From DASVFB01 sp963815965 (GTDB lineage Bacteria > Actinomycetota > Thermoleophilia > Gaiellales > Gaiellaceae): a stretch of DNA of 64,000 nt. The notes below the pieces were generated by a model. It was not told the DNA's origin, searched no databases, and saw only the letters and a list, made by a program, of their open reading frames with translations. A program made the position numbers and the translations under genes. Location of the stretch: positions 620,001-684,000 of the forward strand of contig CAWFIT010000001.1 of NCBI GenBank assembly GCA_963815965.1. The letters run 5' to 3'. Below, in pieces: positions 25,784 through 34,755 of this stretch. Within the stretch, counting starts at the first letter, position 1. Each line of letters starts with the position of its first letter.

Positions 25784-26803
25784 CTAGGCGGCGACGCCGC
25801 TGAACTGCGGCAGGATCTCCTTGCCGTAGACCTCGAGCGTCTCTTCCTGCGAGTGCGTCATCAAATAGATGTTGAACTGGTCGACGCCGACCGATTCGAG
25901 CTCCTTGAGCTTCTCGGTCGCCTGCTCGGGCGTGCCGAGGACGCAGAAGCGGTCGACGATCTCGTCCGTCACGAACTCGCCGTGCTTCGCGCCGACGCGC
26001 GAGTGCTCCTTGTAGTCGTAGAACTTGCGCGCCTTCACGTACTCGGTGAGCGCAGCCGGGATCTCCGAGTCGAAGCCGTAGCGCTCGATCAGATCCATCA
26101 CGTGATTCGAGACCATCGCCGGGAACCACTTCGCCTGCTCGCGCGCCGAAGCGATGTCGTCCGTCACGTTGGACGGCGCACCGACGATGCACTTCAGCTC
26201 GCTCGGGTCGCGGCCGACCTCTTCCGCCGCCTTGCGAGCCGTGTCCATGATCCACTGGATGATCTGCGGATCCGCGAGCTGGATGATGACGCCGTCAGCG
26301 ACGCGCCCAGCGACGGCCAGCGCCTTCGGCCCATAGCCCGCAATCCACATCGGAATGTCCGGGAGCTCGTCGCGCACCCACTCCAGCTTTATCTGCTTCT
26401 CGTTCCAGTCGACCTCGCGGCCGTTCATCAATTCCTTGATCATCGCGCAGCGCCGCTCGAACTCCGCGACCTTCACGGGCTGCAAGCCGACGACGCGGCG
26501 CGACGAGTCGCCGCGGCCGATTCCCATCGCCATGCGTCCGTTCGAGATGTCGTGCACCGTCGCGTACCAGCTCGCGGCGATCGTCGGGTCGCGGATGCCT
26601 GGGTTCGTGACGAAGTGTCCGAGCTTGATGCGCTTCGTCTGCGCGGCGGCGAGCGCGAGCGTCGCATACGAGTCCTGCCAGAGGATGTGCGAGTCGTACG
26701 TCCACGCGTACTCGAGGCCCTGGTTCTCTGCGAACTGCATCAACTCGATCATCCGCGTGTACGGCGGATCGGGGAGAACGGTGACGCCGAATGTCAGAGA
26801 CAT
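25784..26803 (-). CDS. LLM-class F420/flavin-dependent oxidoreductase
   Basis: 339-residue luciferase-like TIM-barrel oxidoreductase: MSLTFGVTVLPDPPYTRMIEL, WTYDSHILWQDSYATLALAA, RIKLGHFVTNPGIRDPTIAASWYATVHDISNGRMAMGIGRGDSS (in pieces) are typical of the F420-dependent subgroup commonly found beside hydantoin/pyrimidine genes. A TAGGAT box lies 12 bases before the ATG. Likely substrate is a ring compound handled by the adjacent hydantoinase genes, but this is inference. F420 rather than FMN use is by family resemblance. Confidence 0.88.
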   Translation of the reverse strand: MSLTFGVTVLPDPPYTRMIELMQFAENQGLEYAWTYDSHILWQDSYATLALAAAQTKRIKLGHFVTNPGIRDPTIAASWYATVHDISNGRMAMGIGRGDSSRRVVGLQPVKVAEFERRCAMIKELMNGREVDWNEKQIKLEWVRDELPDIPMWIAGYGPKALAVAGRVADGVIIQLADPQIIQWIMDTARKAAEEVGRDPSELKCIVGAPSNVTDDIASAREQAKWFPAMVSNHVMDLIERYGFDSEIPAALTEYVKARKFYDYKEHSRVGAKHGEFVTDEIVDRFCVLGTPEQATEKLKELESVGVDQFNIYLMTHSQEETLEVYGKEILPQFSGVAA

Positions 26804-26844
26804 GGCAGGGGAACGATCCTAGCGCGCCGAAATCGGCGCGCACA

Positions 26845-26964
26845 GTGCCCTGGCTCTACCTGCTCTTCGCGGTCGTAGCCGGAGCGATGCTGCCGTTCCA
26901 GTTCGGGATCAACTCGCAGCTCTCGCACTGGGCAAGTGGCGTCGTGCTAGTGAGCGCCTTCTAG
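26845..26964 (+). pseudogene. Truncated YdcZ/DUF606-type DMT transporter remnant
   Basis: A 39-codon frame from GTG 26845 reads VPWLYLLFAVVAGAMLPFQ then FGINSQLSHWASGVVLVSAF and stops at TAG 26962. This is the first helix and the conserved GINSQL loop of the DMT transporter family DUF606 (normally about 140-150 residues with four helices per half). Similarity stops at the TAG; the downstream bases do not continue the transporter in any frame I could follow. The remnant is too short to be functional. Confidence 0.65.
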
Positions 26965-27264
26965 ACGAGCCGCGCCTGCACGCCCCACCCGCCGGTACTG
27001 AACCGCGTCCGGATTGCCGACCTGATGCGGCCGGACGAAGAAGGATTCGTAGTTGGCCTCGTCGCGCGCGCGCCAGACGAGACCGTGAAACGCGCGCTCG
27101 CGTCCGACGTACAGCTCGACCTCGATCGCTCCCTCCGCAAGCGAGAGGTCCGCCAGAACAGCCGCCGAGCCGCCCGCGACGACGCAGTTGCGGCCGAGGT
27201 GGGCCGTCGACCGGTGTTCGACGTCTCCCCAGCTCCAGGCACCGGAATCGAACGGCACGAGCAA
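26947..27264 (-). pseudogene. Truncated concanavalin-A/LamG-like domain remnant
   Basis: 105-codon frame from TTG 27264. The core reads AFHGLVWRARDEANYESFF and VRPHQVGNPDAVQY, which matches the jelly-roll (3-keto-disaccharide hydrolase/LamG-like) family. In that family the protein normally continues QYTPVFNG...GWQLY for another ~70 residues. Here the frame turns into an unrelated arginine-rich tail and ends 18 bases inside the DMT remnant. It is therefore a 3'-truncated gene. The stretch 27265-27433 holds no gene that I can recognise. Confidence 0.6.
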
Positions 27265-27433
27265 GTGCGCCTACCGACGCTCCGAGCCCGGCTTTGTTAG
27301 GCCGCAAACTCGAAGCTAGAACGATCGCAGGGAGCCGGCAGGCTCGGGTGCTGCGGCAACACCCGCAGTGGCCAAACTCCTTCTTCTGGGGGAGAGGGGA
27401 GGAGCCTGGCTGGGCGACCGACTCCCTGCCCCC

Positions 27434-28681
27434 TCAGGGTAGCTCGGAGGGCAACTGCTGCAGCGTCTTCGCAGCCAGGCGGTCGAGCGCCTGAACAGAG
27501 AGCTCGAGGTGCTCCGGCTTCGTGTCTTCGAGCTTCGTGTGCGAGAGGCCGCGGAGGCTCTGCACGAAGACCATCACGGTCGGGATGCCGGCGCGCGCGA
27601 CCTCGGCCGCGTCGTGCAGCGGGCCACTCGGGAGGCGATGGGACTCCGGCGCGACCTCGCGGATCGCCTCGTCCGCGAGCTCGATCAACGCTTCGTCGAA
27701 CAGGATCGGCTGGATATTCCAGATGCGGTCCCACTCAACGTCGATGCTCTCTTCCTGAGCGAATCGCCTGGACGCGGCTTGCGCATTGCTGAGCATCTCC
27801 GCGAGTGTGGAGGCGTCGAGGTGGCGCTGGTCGAGCAGGCACTCGGCGGTCTCGACGACGGAGGTGACGATGCCGGGCTTCGTCACGACGCCGCCCATCG
27901 TGCACACCGCGCCGCCGCCGGTCCGCTTCGCGATCTCGCGGATCTCGAGCTCGAGCTTCGCCGCGCCCGCGAGCGCATCCCGGCGCACGTCCATCGGCGT
28001 CGAGCCGGCGTGTGCGGCCTGACCGCGGAACGTGACGAGATGCCGCTCGACGCCGAACGTACCTAGGACGACGCCGAGCGGGAGGTCCATCGACTCGAGC
28101 ACCGGTCCCTGCTCGATGTGCAGCTCGAGGTAAGCCGCCGCGTTATCGAGCTGGGAGCGCGCGTCGAGCGCCCGGTCGAGATCGACGCCGTGCTCTGACA
28201 CGGCGTCCGGTAGCGCGATGCCGTTCGCGTCGACCTTCGCCCGCAGCTCGTCCTGGTCGGCCATCGAGCCCGCGGCCGCCGACGAGCCGAAGAGCGAGCG
28301 CCCGAAGCGCGCCCCTTCCTCGTCGGCCCAGTTGACGAGCCGCACGGTCGACGACGGCGTCCCCTCCTCGGCGATCCGACGCAGCACCTCGACGCCGGCC
28401 ATGACGTTCAGACATCCGTCGAGCCAGCCGCCGTTCGGCACCGAGTCGATGTGCCCGCCGATCAGCAGCGCGCGCTCCGAGTCGCCGCGGAGCGTGAACC
28501 ACTGGTTGCCCGCCGGATCGATCTCCTCGTCGGCGCCGGTGTCCGCGACCTTGCCGCGCAACCACTCGCGAGCGCGCTCCCACGTGTCCGTCCATGCGAC
28601 GCGCTGCGCGCCGTTCTCGTCACCCGTCAGCTCCTGCAACTCGCGCAACTCGGCGACAGTGCGACTCGGATCGAGCGGCAT
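27434..28681 (-). CDS. N-carbamoyl-amino-acid / beta-ureidopropionase-type amidohydrolase (M20)
   Basis: 415 residues. Full-length member of the M20 carbamoylase/allantoate amidohydrolase family: GGHIDSVPNGGWLDG, NWADEEGARFGRSLFGS, YLELHIEQGPVLE, QAAHAGSTPMDVRRDAL, LPSGPLHDAAEVARAG, and the terminal LSHTKLED histidine. Removes the carbamoyl group from the ring-opened product of the divergent hydantoinase, giving beta-alanine or an amino acid, CO2 and ammonia. ATG 28681 is preceded at 7 bases by TAGAGT. Normal length, in contrast to the compact homologue at 9.7 kb. Confidence 0.92.
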   Translation of the reverse strand: MPLDPSRTVAELRELQELTGDENGAQRVAWTDTWERAREWLRGKVADTGADEEIDPAGNQWFTLRGDSERALLIGGHIDSVPNGGWLDGCLNVMAGVEVLRRIAEEGTPSSTVRLVNWADEEGARFGRSLFGSSAAAGSMADQDELRAKVDANGIALPDAVSEHGVDLDRALDARSQLDNAAAYLELHIEQGPVLESMDLPLGVVLGTFGVERHLVTFRGQAAHAGSTPMDVRRDALAGAAKLELEIREIAKRTGGGAVCTMGGVVTKPGIVTSVVETAECLLDQRHLDASTLAEMLSNAQAASRRFAQEESIDVEWDRIWNIQPILFDEALIELADEAIREVAPESHRLPSGPLHDAAEVARAGIPTVMVFVQSLRGLSHTKLEDTKPEHLELSVQALDRLAAKTLQQLPSELP

Positions 28682-28739
28682 AGGCGCGACTCTACAGCTG
28701 TGATAATTAGGAGCAAGCGACCGAGAAGGGAGATCCGCG
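28682..28739. promoter_or_regulatory. Divergent promoter, carbamoylase / hydantoinase
   Basis: On the - strand TAGAGT (28689-28694) sits 7 bases before the carbamoylase ATG (leaderless). On the + strand TGTGATAAT (28699-28707) looks like an extended -10, followed by a GAAGGGAG ribosome site before the hydantoinase ATG. One gene is leaderless, the other has a conventional leader. Confidence 0.55.
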
Positions 28740-30149
28740 ATGTCGGTTCTGATCAAAGGTGGGCGCGTCATCACCGCTGCGGACGACTACGTGGGCGACG
28801 TCTACGTCGAAGGCGAGCGGATCTCCCTGATCGGCGAGTCGCTGGACGTCGGCGCGGACCGCGTCGTCGACGCGAGCGGCAAGTACGTGCTTCCCGGTTG
28901 CATCGACCCGCACACGCACCTGGACATGCCGTTCGGCGGCACGGTGACGATCGACGACGTCGAGTCGGGGCAGACGTCGGCCGCGTTCGGCGGGACGACC
29001 TGCCACGTCGACTTCATCATCCAGCCGCAGGGCTCGACCTTCGGCGAGGCGTTCGAGGAGTGGAAGTCCAAGGCCGAAGGCAAGCAGGTGATCGACATGG
29101 GCTACCACATGGCGGTCACCGACCTGAAGAACGGCGGCACGCTCGAGGAACTGGCGACGCTACCGGATCAGGGCATCACGTCGTACAAACTCTTCATGGC
29201 CTACAAGGGCGCGCTGATGGTCGACGACGAGACGCTCTTCCGCACGATGCAGGTCGCGGCCGAGACTGGCGCGCTCGTGATGGTGCACGCCGAGAACGGC
29301 GACGCGATCGACGTGCTGGTGAAGGAGGCGCTCGCCGCGGGTCACACGGAGCCGAAGTACCACGCCCTGACGCGGCCACCCGAGACCGAGGGCGAGGCGA
29401 CGAACCGCGCAGTCCAGCTCGCGCGCGTCGCCGGCTCGCCGCTGTACGTCGTCCACGTCTCCTGCCGAGAGTCGGTCGAGCCCATCGCACGCGCACGCGA
29501 CGCCGGCTGGAACATCCATGGCGAGACGTGCACGCAGTACCTCTTCATCGACTACACGTTCCTCGAGCGCCCGAACTTCGAGGGGGCGAAGTACGTGTAC
29601 ACGCCGCCGCCGCGTGCGAAGGAAAACCAGGACGTGCTCTGGAACGCTGTGCGCACCGACGTCCTGTCGGCGATCTCGACCGACCATTGCGCGTTCCGCT
29701 GGGACGGGCAGAAGACGCTCGGGCGCGACGACTTCTCGAAGATCCCGAACGGCGGCCCGGGCATCGAGAACCGGCTGCACATGATCCACGAGTTCGGCGC
29801 GCGCGCCGGTCGCATCTCGCTGAACCGGATGGTCGAGCTGCTGGCGACGAATCCGGCGAAGCTCTTCGGTCTCTACCCGCGCAAAGGCACGATCGCGGTC
29901 GGCTCCGACGCCGACATCGTGGTCTTCGATCCCGAGAAGCGGCACACGCTTTCGGCCGCGACGCACCACTCGAAGGTCGACTACAACCTCTTCGAGGGCA
30001 CTGAGGTGACCGGCGCGGTCGAATTGGTCCTGCTGCGCGGCCAGGTGCTCGTGGATGGCGACGAGTTGGTGGCAAAGCCGGGCATCGGCCAGCTCGTGGA
30101 GCGCGCCCGCTTCGGCCAGGAGCTCAAGCCCGAACGCGTTCCGGCTTAA
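28740..30149 (+). CDS. hydA: D-hydantoinase / dihydropyrimidinase
   Basis: Opens the ring of dihydropyrimidines or hydantoins. 469 residues with GCIDPHTHLDMPFGG (HxH metal ligands), the carbamylated lysine in SYKLFMAYKGAL, histidines in MVHAENGD and VVHVSC, and ISTDHCAFRW (metal aspartate region). Strong ribosome site GAAGGGAG. Together with the divergent carbamoylase, downstream aminotransferase and semialdehyde dehydrogenase it can form a reductive pyrimidine catabolic route; the initial dihydropyrimidine dehydrogenase is not in the window. Allantoinase activity is an alternative in view of the upstream purine genes. Confidence 0.93.
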   Translation: MSVLIKGGRVITAADDYVGDVYVEGERISLIGESLDVGADRVVDASGKYVLPGCIDPHTHLDMPFGGTVTIDDVESGQTSAAFGGTTCHVDFIIQPQGSTFGEAFEEWKSKAEGKQVIDMGYHMAVTDLKNGGTLEELATLPDQGITSYKLFMAYKGALMVDDETLFRTMQVAAETGALVMVHAENGDAIDVLVKEALAAGHTEPKYHALTRPPETEGEATNRAVQLARVAGSPLYVVHVSCRESVEPIARARDAGWNIHGETCTQYLFIDYTFLERPNFEGAKYVYTPPPRAKENQDVLWNAVRTDVLSAISTDHCAFRWDGQKTLGRDDFSKIPNGGPGIENRLHMIHEFGARAGRISLNRMVELLATNPAKLFGLYPRKGTIAVGSDADIVVFDPEKRHTLSAATHHSKVDYNLFEGTEVTGAVELVLLRGQVLVDGDELVAKPGIGQLVERARFGQELKPERVPA

Positions 30150-30159
30150 CCTCTAGCCG

Positions 30160-30182
30160 GCAGGGCGGCTTCGCCGCCCTGC
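30160..30182 (+). terminator. Hairpin after hydantoinase gene
   Basis: Perfect 10-bp stem GCAGGGCGGC / GCCGCCCTGC with a TTC loop, starting 11 bases after the hydA stop. No T-tract follows, so it may act as a U-less terminator or mRNA 3'-end stabiliser. Confidence 0.6.
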
Positions 30183-30263
30183 TCAGCCGGCGCCGACCGG
30201 AGCCGCAACCCTCACAATGAAAGCCAACATTGCACGCGCGCGCAGCGCGCCTGCAAGGTCTTC

Positions 30264-30290
30264 TCGCGCGAAATCGCAGATTTCGCGCGA
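30264..30290 (-). terminator. Hairpin after the semialdehyde dehydrogenase gene
   Basis: Perfect 12-bp stem TCGCGCGAAATC / GATTTCGCGCGA with a 3-base loop, 7 bases past the stop of the - strand dehydrogenase. Again no T-tract. The 147-bp gap thus carries one hairpin for each of the convergent genes. Confidence 0.6.
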
Positions 30291-30296
30291 AGCGCG

Positions 30297-31814
30297 TCAG
30301 CGCGTCTGCGGGAAGCCTAGGTCTACCTGCGACGTGGCCGGGTCCGGCCAGCGCGAGGTGACAACCTTGCCACGCGTGTAGAACGCGATGCCCTCGGTGC
30401 CGTAGATGTGCAGGTCGCCGAAGAGCGAGTTCTTCCAGCCGCCGAAGGAGTAGTACGCGACCGGCACAGGAATCGGCACGTTCACGCCGACCATCCCGGC
30501 CTGCACGTCGAACTGGAACTGACGGGCCACGCCGCCGTCTCGCGTGAAGATCGCCGTGCCGTTCCCGAACGGGCTGTCGTTGACGAGTTTCAGCGCCTCG
30601 TCGTACGTGTCGACGCGCGTCACGCCGAGCACCGGCCCGAAGATCTCGTCGTCGTACAGCGCCATGCCGGGCTTCGCCTCGTCGATCAGCGTCGGGTTGA
30701 GGAAGAAGCCCTCGCCGTTCGCGCTCTCGCGCCCGTCGACGAGCACCTTCGCACCTTCGCCCGGCGCGTTCTCGATGTATGACGCAACCCGATCGCGATG
30801 CTCGCGCGTGATCAGCGGGCCCATCTCGACGCCGGGCTGGTCGCCCGCGCCGACCTTGATCTTCGGGATGCGCTCCTTGATCGCCTCGATCAGCGGCTCC
30901 GCAGCGTGGCCAACCGCAACGACCATCGAGATCGCCATACAGCGCTCGCCCGCGGAGCCGTAGCCGGCCGAAACTGCTGCGTCGGCCGCCATGTCGATGT
31001 CGGCGTCGGGCAGTACGACCATGTGGTTCTTCGCACCGGCGAGAGCCTGGCAGCGCTTCCCGTGCGACGTCGCGGTCGAATAGATGTACCTGGCGATCGG
31101 CGTCGAGCCGACGAATGAGATCGCCGCCACTTCGGGATGCTCGAGCAGCGCATCGACCGCAACCTTGTCGCCGTGCACGACGTTGAATACACCGTCGGGA
31201 ACGCCCGCCTCGTGCAACAGCTGCGCGAGATACACGGACGCCGACGGATCCTTCTCGGACGGTTTGAGCACGAACGTGTTTCCGCACGCGATTGCCGGCG
31301 CGAACATCCACATCGGCACCATCGCGGGGAAGTTGAACGGCGTGATCCCGCCGACGACGCCGAGCGGCTGGCGGATCGAGTAGACGTCAATGCCGGTCGA
31401 CGCCTGCTCGGTGTAGCCGCCCTTCAGCAGATGTGGGATGCCGCAGGCGAACTCGACGATCTCGAGCCCGCGCGCGACCTCGCCGAGCGCGTCGGATTTG
31501 ACCTTGCCGTGCTCCGCGGTGAGAAAGCCGGCGATGTCCTCGCGGTGCTGGTGGAACAGTTCGCGCACGCGAAACAGGATCTCCGCGCGTCGCGAGAGCG
31601 ACGTCGCGCGCCAGGCCGGGAACGCAGCCTTGGCTGCCGCGACCGCCTCTGCGACCTCTTCCGCGGATGCGAAGTCGACGGCGCCCGTCTGGCGCCCCGT
31701 CGCCGGGTTGTACACGGGACCGCTTCGTCCCGACTTCCCGGCAATGGACATCCCACCGATCCAGTGATTGATCGGCTTGACGGCCGTCGGCGCCTCTTGC
31801 AGCGTGTCCGTCAC
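30297..31814 (-). CDS. mmsA: Methylmalonate/malonate-semialdehyde dehydrogenase (CoA-acylating)
   Basis: 505 residues, aldehyde dehydrogenase superfamily. Catalytic cysteine in SAGERCMAIS (about residue 290), CoA-acylating MMSDH features PFNFPAMVPMWM and NHWIGG...GRSGPVYNPATG. NAD-binding VGSTPIARYIY. Converts malonate semialdehyde from beta-alanine transamination to acetyl-CoA, or methylmalonate semialdehyde to propionyl-CoA. GTG start with TAGGCT exactly 6 bases upstream (leaderless). Divergent from the class III aminotransferase that would supply its substrate. Confidence 0.94.
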   Translation of the reverse strand: MTDTLQEAPTAVKPINHWIGGMSIAGKSGRSGPVYNPATGRQTGAVDFASAEEVAEAVAAAKAAFPAWRATSLSRRAEILFRVRELFHQHREDIAGFLTAEHGKVKSDALGEVARGLEIVEFACGIPHLLKGGYTEQASTGIDVYSIRQPLGVVGGITPFNFPAMVPMWMFAPAIACGNTFVLKPSEKDPSASVYLAQLLHEAGVPDGVFNVVHGDKVAVDALLEHPEVAAISFVGSTPIARYIYSTATSHGKRCQALAGAKNHMVVLPDADIDMAADAAVSAGYGSAGERCMAISMVVAVGHAAEPLIEAIKERIPKIKVGAGDQPGVEMGPLITREHRDRVASYIENAPGEGAKVLVDGRESANGEGFFLNPTLIDEAKPGMALYDDEIFGPVLGVTRVDTYDEALKLVNDSPFGNGTAIFTRDGGVARQFQFDVQAGMVGVNVPIPVPVAYYSFGGWKNSLFGDLHIYGTEGIAFYTRGKVVTSRWPDPATSQVDLGFPQTR

Positions 31815-31850
31815 ACCGAAAGCCTACCGCCCTCGCGGTAGGATCGAATC
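31815..31850. promoter_or_regulatory. Symmetric divergent leaderless promoters (mmsA / aminotransferase)
   Basis: In 36 bp there are two TANNNT boxes, each exactly 6 bases from its start codon: TAGGCT on the - strand (31821-31826) for mmsA and TAGGAT on the + strand (31839-31844) for the aminotransferase. The arrangement is almost mirror-symmetric and suggests coordinated expression of two consecutive pathway steps. Confidence 0.65.
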
Positions 31851-33203
31851 ATGGCGATCGTCGAGAAGAACAGCGAGCTCGGGCAGCAGATCGTCGCGGA
31901 CGCGAAGCAGTACGTCCTCCATTCCTGGTCGGTCCAGGACGCCGTCAACCCGATTCCCGTCGCGGGCGGGGAAGGGCGTTACTTCTGGGACTACGACGGC
32001 AAGCGTTACCTCGACTTCGCTTCGCAGCTCGTCAACCTCTCGCTCGGACACCAGCATCCGAAGCTCATCCAGGCGATCAAGGAGCAGGCAGAGCAGCTCT
32101 GCACGATCGGCCCGCCGATGGCGTCGGAGCCGCGCTCGACGCTCGCGCGACTGCTCGCCGAGGTCACGCCCGGCGACCTATCGATGTCGTTCTTCACGAA
32201 CGGCGGCGCCGAGGCGAACGAGAACGCGATCAAGCTCGCGCGCTGGTACACCGGGCGTGACAAGGTGATCGCGCGCTACCGCTCCTACCACGGCGCAACT
32301 GCGGGAGCGATCACGCTTACAGGCGACCCGCGCCGCTGGCCCGCCGAGCCGGGTATGCCTGGCGTGCTGCGCATGTTCGACCCGTACACGTATCGCTGCC
32401 CCGCCGGCCACCCGGATCCCTGTCCGGTGTGCACCGGCGCACCGCACCTCGAGGAGATCCTCCAGTACGAAGGCCCGCAGACGGTCGCCGCCGTGATCAT
32501 GGAGACGGTCACCGGAACGAACGGCGTCATCGTCCCGCCTGACGGCTACCTGCAGTCGATTCGCGAAGTCTGCGACCGGCACGGCATCGTGCTCATCTTC
32601 GACGAGGTGATGGCCGGCTTCGGACGCACGGGCAAGTGGTTCGCGTGCGAGAACTGGGACGTCGTCCCGGACATCCTCACCGTCGCGAAGGGGATCAACT
32701 CCGGCTACGTGCCGCTCGGCGCGATGATCATCAACGAGAAGCTGCGCGACTGGATCCGCGACAAGCCGTTCTCGGGAGGACTCACGTACAGCGGCCATCC
32801 GCTCGCGTGCGCGTCGGCCGTCGCGTCGATCGGCGTGTTCCGCGAAGAGGGCATCGTCGAGAACTCCGCGGCGCACGGCCGCTACCTCGCGGATGCGCTT
32901 CGCTCGCTGCAGGAGCGTCATCCGTCGATCGGCGACGTGCGCGGGCTCGGACTCTTCTGGGGGCTCGAGCTCGTCCGCAACCGCGAGACGCGCGAGCCGC
33001 TCGTGCCGTTCAACGCGGCAGGCGAGGCGGCCGCTCCGGTCGCGCGACTAACGAAGGCCGCACTCGACGCAGGCCTCTACCTCTTCGTGCACTGGAACGT
33101 GATCATGCTCGTCCCGCCGCTGAACATCACGCGCGACGAGCTCGACGAGGGCCTCGCAATCCTCGACGAGGCGCTCGCCGTCGCGGACGAATACTGCGGC
33201 TAA
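31851..33203 (+). CDS. Class III aminotransferase (beta-alanine/taurine:pyruvate type)
   Basis: 450 residues, PLP-dependent. The PLP lysine is in LTVAKGINSGYVPLGAM (about residue 283), the aspartate in LIFDEVMAGFGRTG, and SFFTNGGAEANENAIKLAR is the phosphate loop. YRCPAGHPDPCPVCTGAPHLEE-like insertion (in pieces) is typical of taurine/beta-alanine:pyruvate enzymes. Probably converts beta-alanine from pyrimidine breakdown to malonate semialdehyde, the mmsA substrate. Its stop overlaps the convergent permease by four bases. Confidence 0.9.
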   Translation: MAIVEKNSELGQQIVADAKQYVLHSWSVQDAVNPIPVAGGEGRYFWDYDGKRYLDFASQLVNLSLGHQHPKLIQAIKEQAEQLCTIGPPMASEPRSTLARLLAEVTPGDLSMSFFTNGGAEANENAIKLARWYTGRDKVIARYRSYHGATAGAITLTGDPRRWPAEPGMPGVLRMFDPYTYRCPAGHPDPCPVCTGAPHLEEILQYEGPQTVAAVIMETVTGTNGVIVPPDGYLQSIREVCDRHGIVLIFDEVMAGFGRTGKWFACENWDVVPDILTVAKGINSGYVPLGAMIINEKLRDWIRDKPFSGGLTYSGHPLACASAVASIGVFREEGIVENSAAHGRYLADALRSLQERHPSIGDVRGLGLFWGLELVRNRETREPLVPFNAAGEAAAPVARLTKAALDAGLYLFVHWNVIMLVPPLNITRDELDEGLAILDEALAVADEYCG

Positions 33204-33987
33204 GCGGCCAGACGCTTCTCGAGGAACGCCCCGAGCCGCGTGAGCGGGTACGACAGCGCGAAGAAGATCACGCCGACGACCAGGTAGATGGAGATGAAGT
33301 GCGCGTCGCCAGTCGAGTAGAGGAGCCGCTCCGTCGATCGCGTCCCCGTCTCGAGCCCGTCGCCCACGCCGATGAGCCCGGCGATCGTCGTGTTCTGAAC
33401 GATGTTCACCAGGAGGCCTACCAGCGGGGGCAACAGCCGGCGCGTCGCCTGCGGCACGACGACGAACGTGTGCGTGCCGATCCAGCCGAAGCCGAGCGCC
33501 GACGCCGCCTCGTGCTGCTCCCGCGGGATCGATTGGATGGCGCCACGTGTTGCCTCCGCGACCTGAGCGCTACCCCAGAGGATCAATCCGATCGTCGCCG
33601 CCAGAAAAGCCTCGAACGGATTGATCGAGAACGGGATCTGCGGAATCGTCTCGTCGAGCCGCGGCAGTGCAAAGTAGATGAGAAAGATCGTCACGATGAT
33701 CGGTAGACCGCGCCAGACCTCGATGTAGGCGCGGATCAGCCACTGCAGCGGCCTGAAGCGGATCGTGATGAGGATGCCGAGCACGATCCCGATCGTGGTC
33801 GCGCCGAGTACCGAGAGCACGGCCATCCTCACGGTCGCCTTGAGGCCGGTGTGGATCATGTAGTGCAGGACCGGGATCCCACCACTCGGGTCGGGTCCGG
33901 TACCAGTCGACGAGCCAGGGCACGGCGATCGCAAGGAGAGACGGCGAGCATCGCCACGTGATGATGCGATCCCGACTTACGGCTCAC
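33200..33987 (-). pseudogene. Polar amino acid ABC transporter permease, frameshifted near N-terminus
   Basis: Permease of the His/Glu/polar amino acid importer. The GTG at 33987 sits in the stop of the upstream permease (GTGA) and reads VSRKSGSHHHVAMLAVS. The frame must then shift to read LAIAVPWLVDWYRTRPEWWDPGP, and shift again near 33885 to reach YMIHTGLKATVRMAVLS and the rest, which is intact to the stop at 33200. The EAA loop (EAASALGFGWIGTHTFVVVPQATRRLLPP in pieces) is normal. All conserved segments survive across the shifts, so sequencing error is more likely than decay. Confidence 0.75.
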
Positions 33988-34703
33988 GTGCGCCCCGGGA
34001 TGGCAAGGCGTCGCTCGAGCAGGCGCACGAGGCCCGACAGCGTCCAGGCGATGGTGAGATAGGTCACCGCGACGGTGGCGAGCATCTCGACGTCACGGAA
34101 GTTCTGCGCCGAGATCGAGCGTGCCGTCGTGTTGAGCTCCTGGAACCCGATGATGGTCATCAGCGAGGTGTTCTTCAGGACCGAGATGTGCGTGTTGATC
34201 GTCGAAGGGAGCGCAATGCGGCTGCCGATGCGGGAACGTCACGCGGAAGAACGTTCCCAGCCGGCCGAAGCCAAGTGCGTGCGCGGCCTCGCGAAACTGG
34301 AACGGCACCGCCTCGAACCGGCGCGGAAGTTCTCGGTATTGAACGCGCCGCCCCAGATCACGACTGCTACGCACGCCGCCGTGAACGGCGAGAGCGTCGT
34401 GAGCGTCCTGGAAACGTGAACGTCCGTGACACCGAGATGGATCGTGTGGATCGTCGGCAGCGCGTAGAACAGGAAGACGATCTGCACCAGGATCGGCGTG
34501 TTCCGGATGATCTCGACGTAGACGCCGCCGAGTTGGCTCAGGACGGGTATGCGATACGCGCGGATCGCGCCGAGCACGAGCCCGATCACCGTCGCGAGGA
34601 CGACGCCGATGACGGAGACCTGGAGCGTCCGCCAGAGGCCCTCCGCGAGCGTGCCGCGGTTGTCCCAGATCGCACTCCAGTCGAAGCTGGCGAGCAGACT
34701 CAT
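33984..34703 (-). pseudogene. Polar amino acid ABC transporter permease, two compensating frameshifts
   Basis: Partner permease. Reads intact from ATG 34703 (MSLLASFDWSAIWDNRGTL) to FNTENFRAG. It then continues in the next frame (RFEAVPFQFREAAHALGFG, the conserved EAA loop) because one base is missing near 34317. It returns to the first frame after one extra base near 34230 (IGSRIALPSTINTHISVL...) and ends ...RRLAIPGRT at TGA 33984. The only disrupted part is about 87 bases. Full family length (about 240 residues) if corrected. Confidence 0.75.
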
Positions 34704-34711
34704 GAGGAGGA

Positions 34712-34742
34712 GGGAGCGGCCGCGCCTGCCACGGCCGCTCCC
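34712..34742 (-). terminator. Intercistronic hairpin between binding protein and permease genes
   Basis: An 11-bp perfect stem GGGAGCGGCCG / CGGCCGCTCCC with a 9-base loop, lying between the binding-protein stop and the permease start. Such hairpins commonly stabilise the upstream binding-protein mRNA or partly terminate, giving more binding protein than permease. No T-tract. Confidence 0.55.
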
Positions 34743-34755
34743 AGATTGGTTTGCC

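Noticed and set aside
30150..30296. Mobile element or REP sequence between hydA and mmsA
   Set aside because: Two simple perfect hairpins, each placed just after a gene end, explain the region as 3'-end structures.
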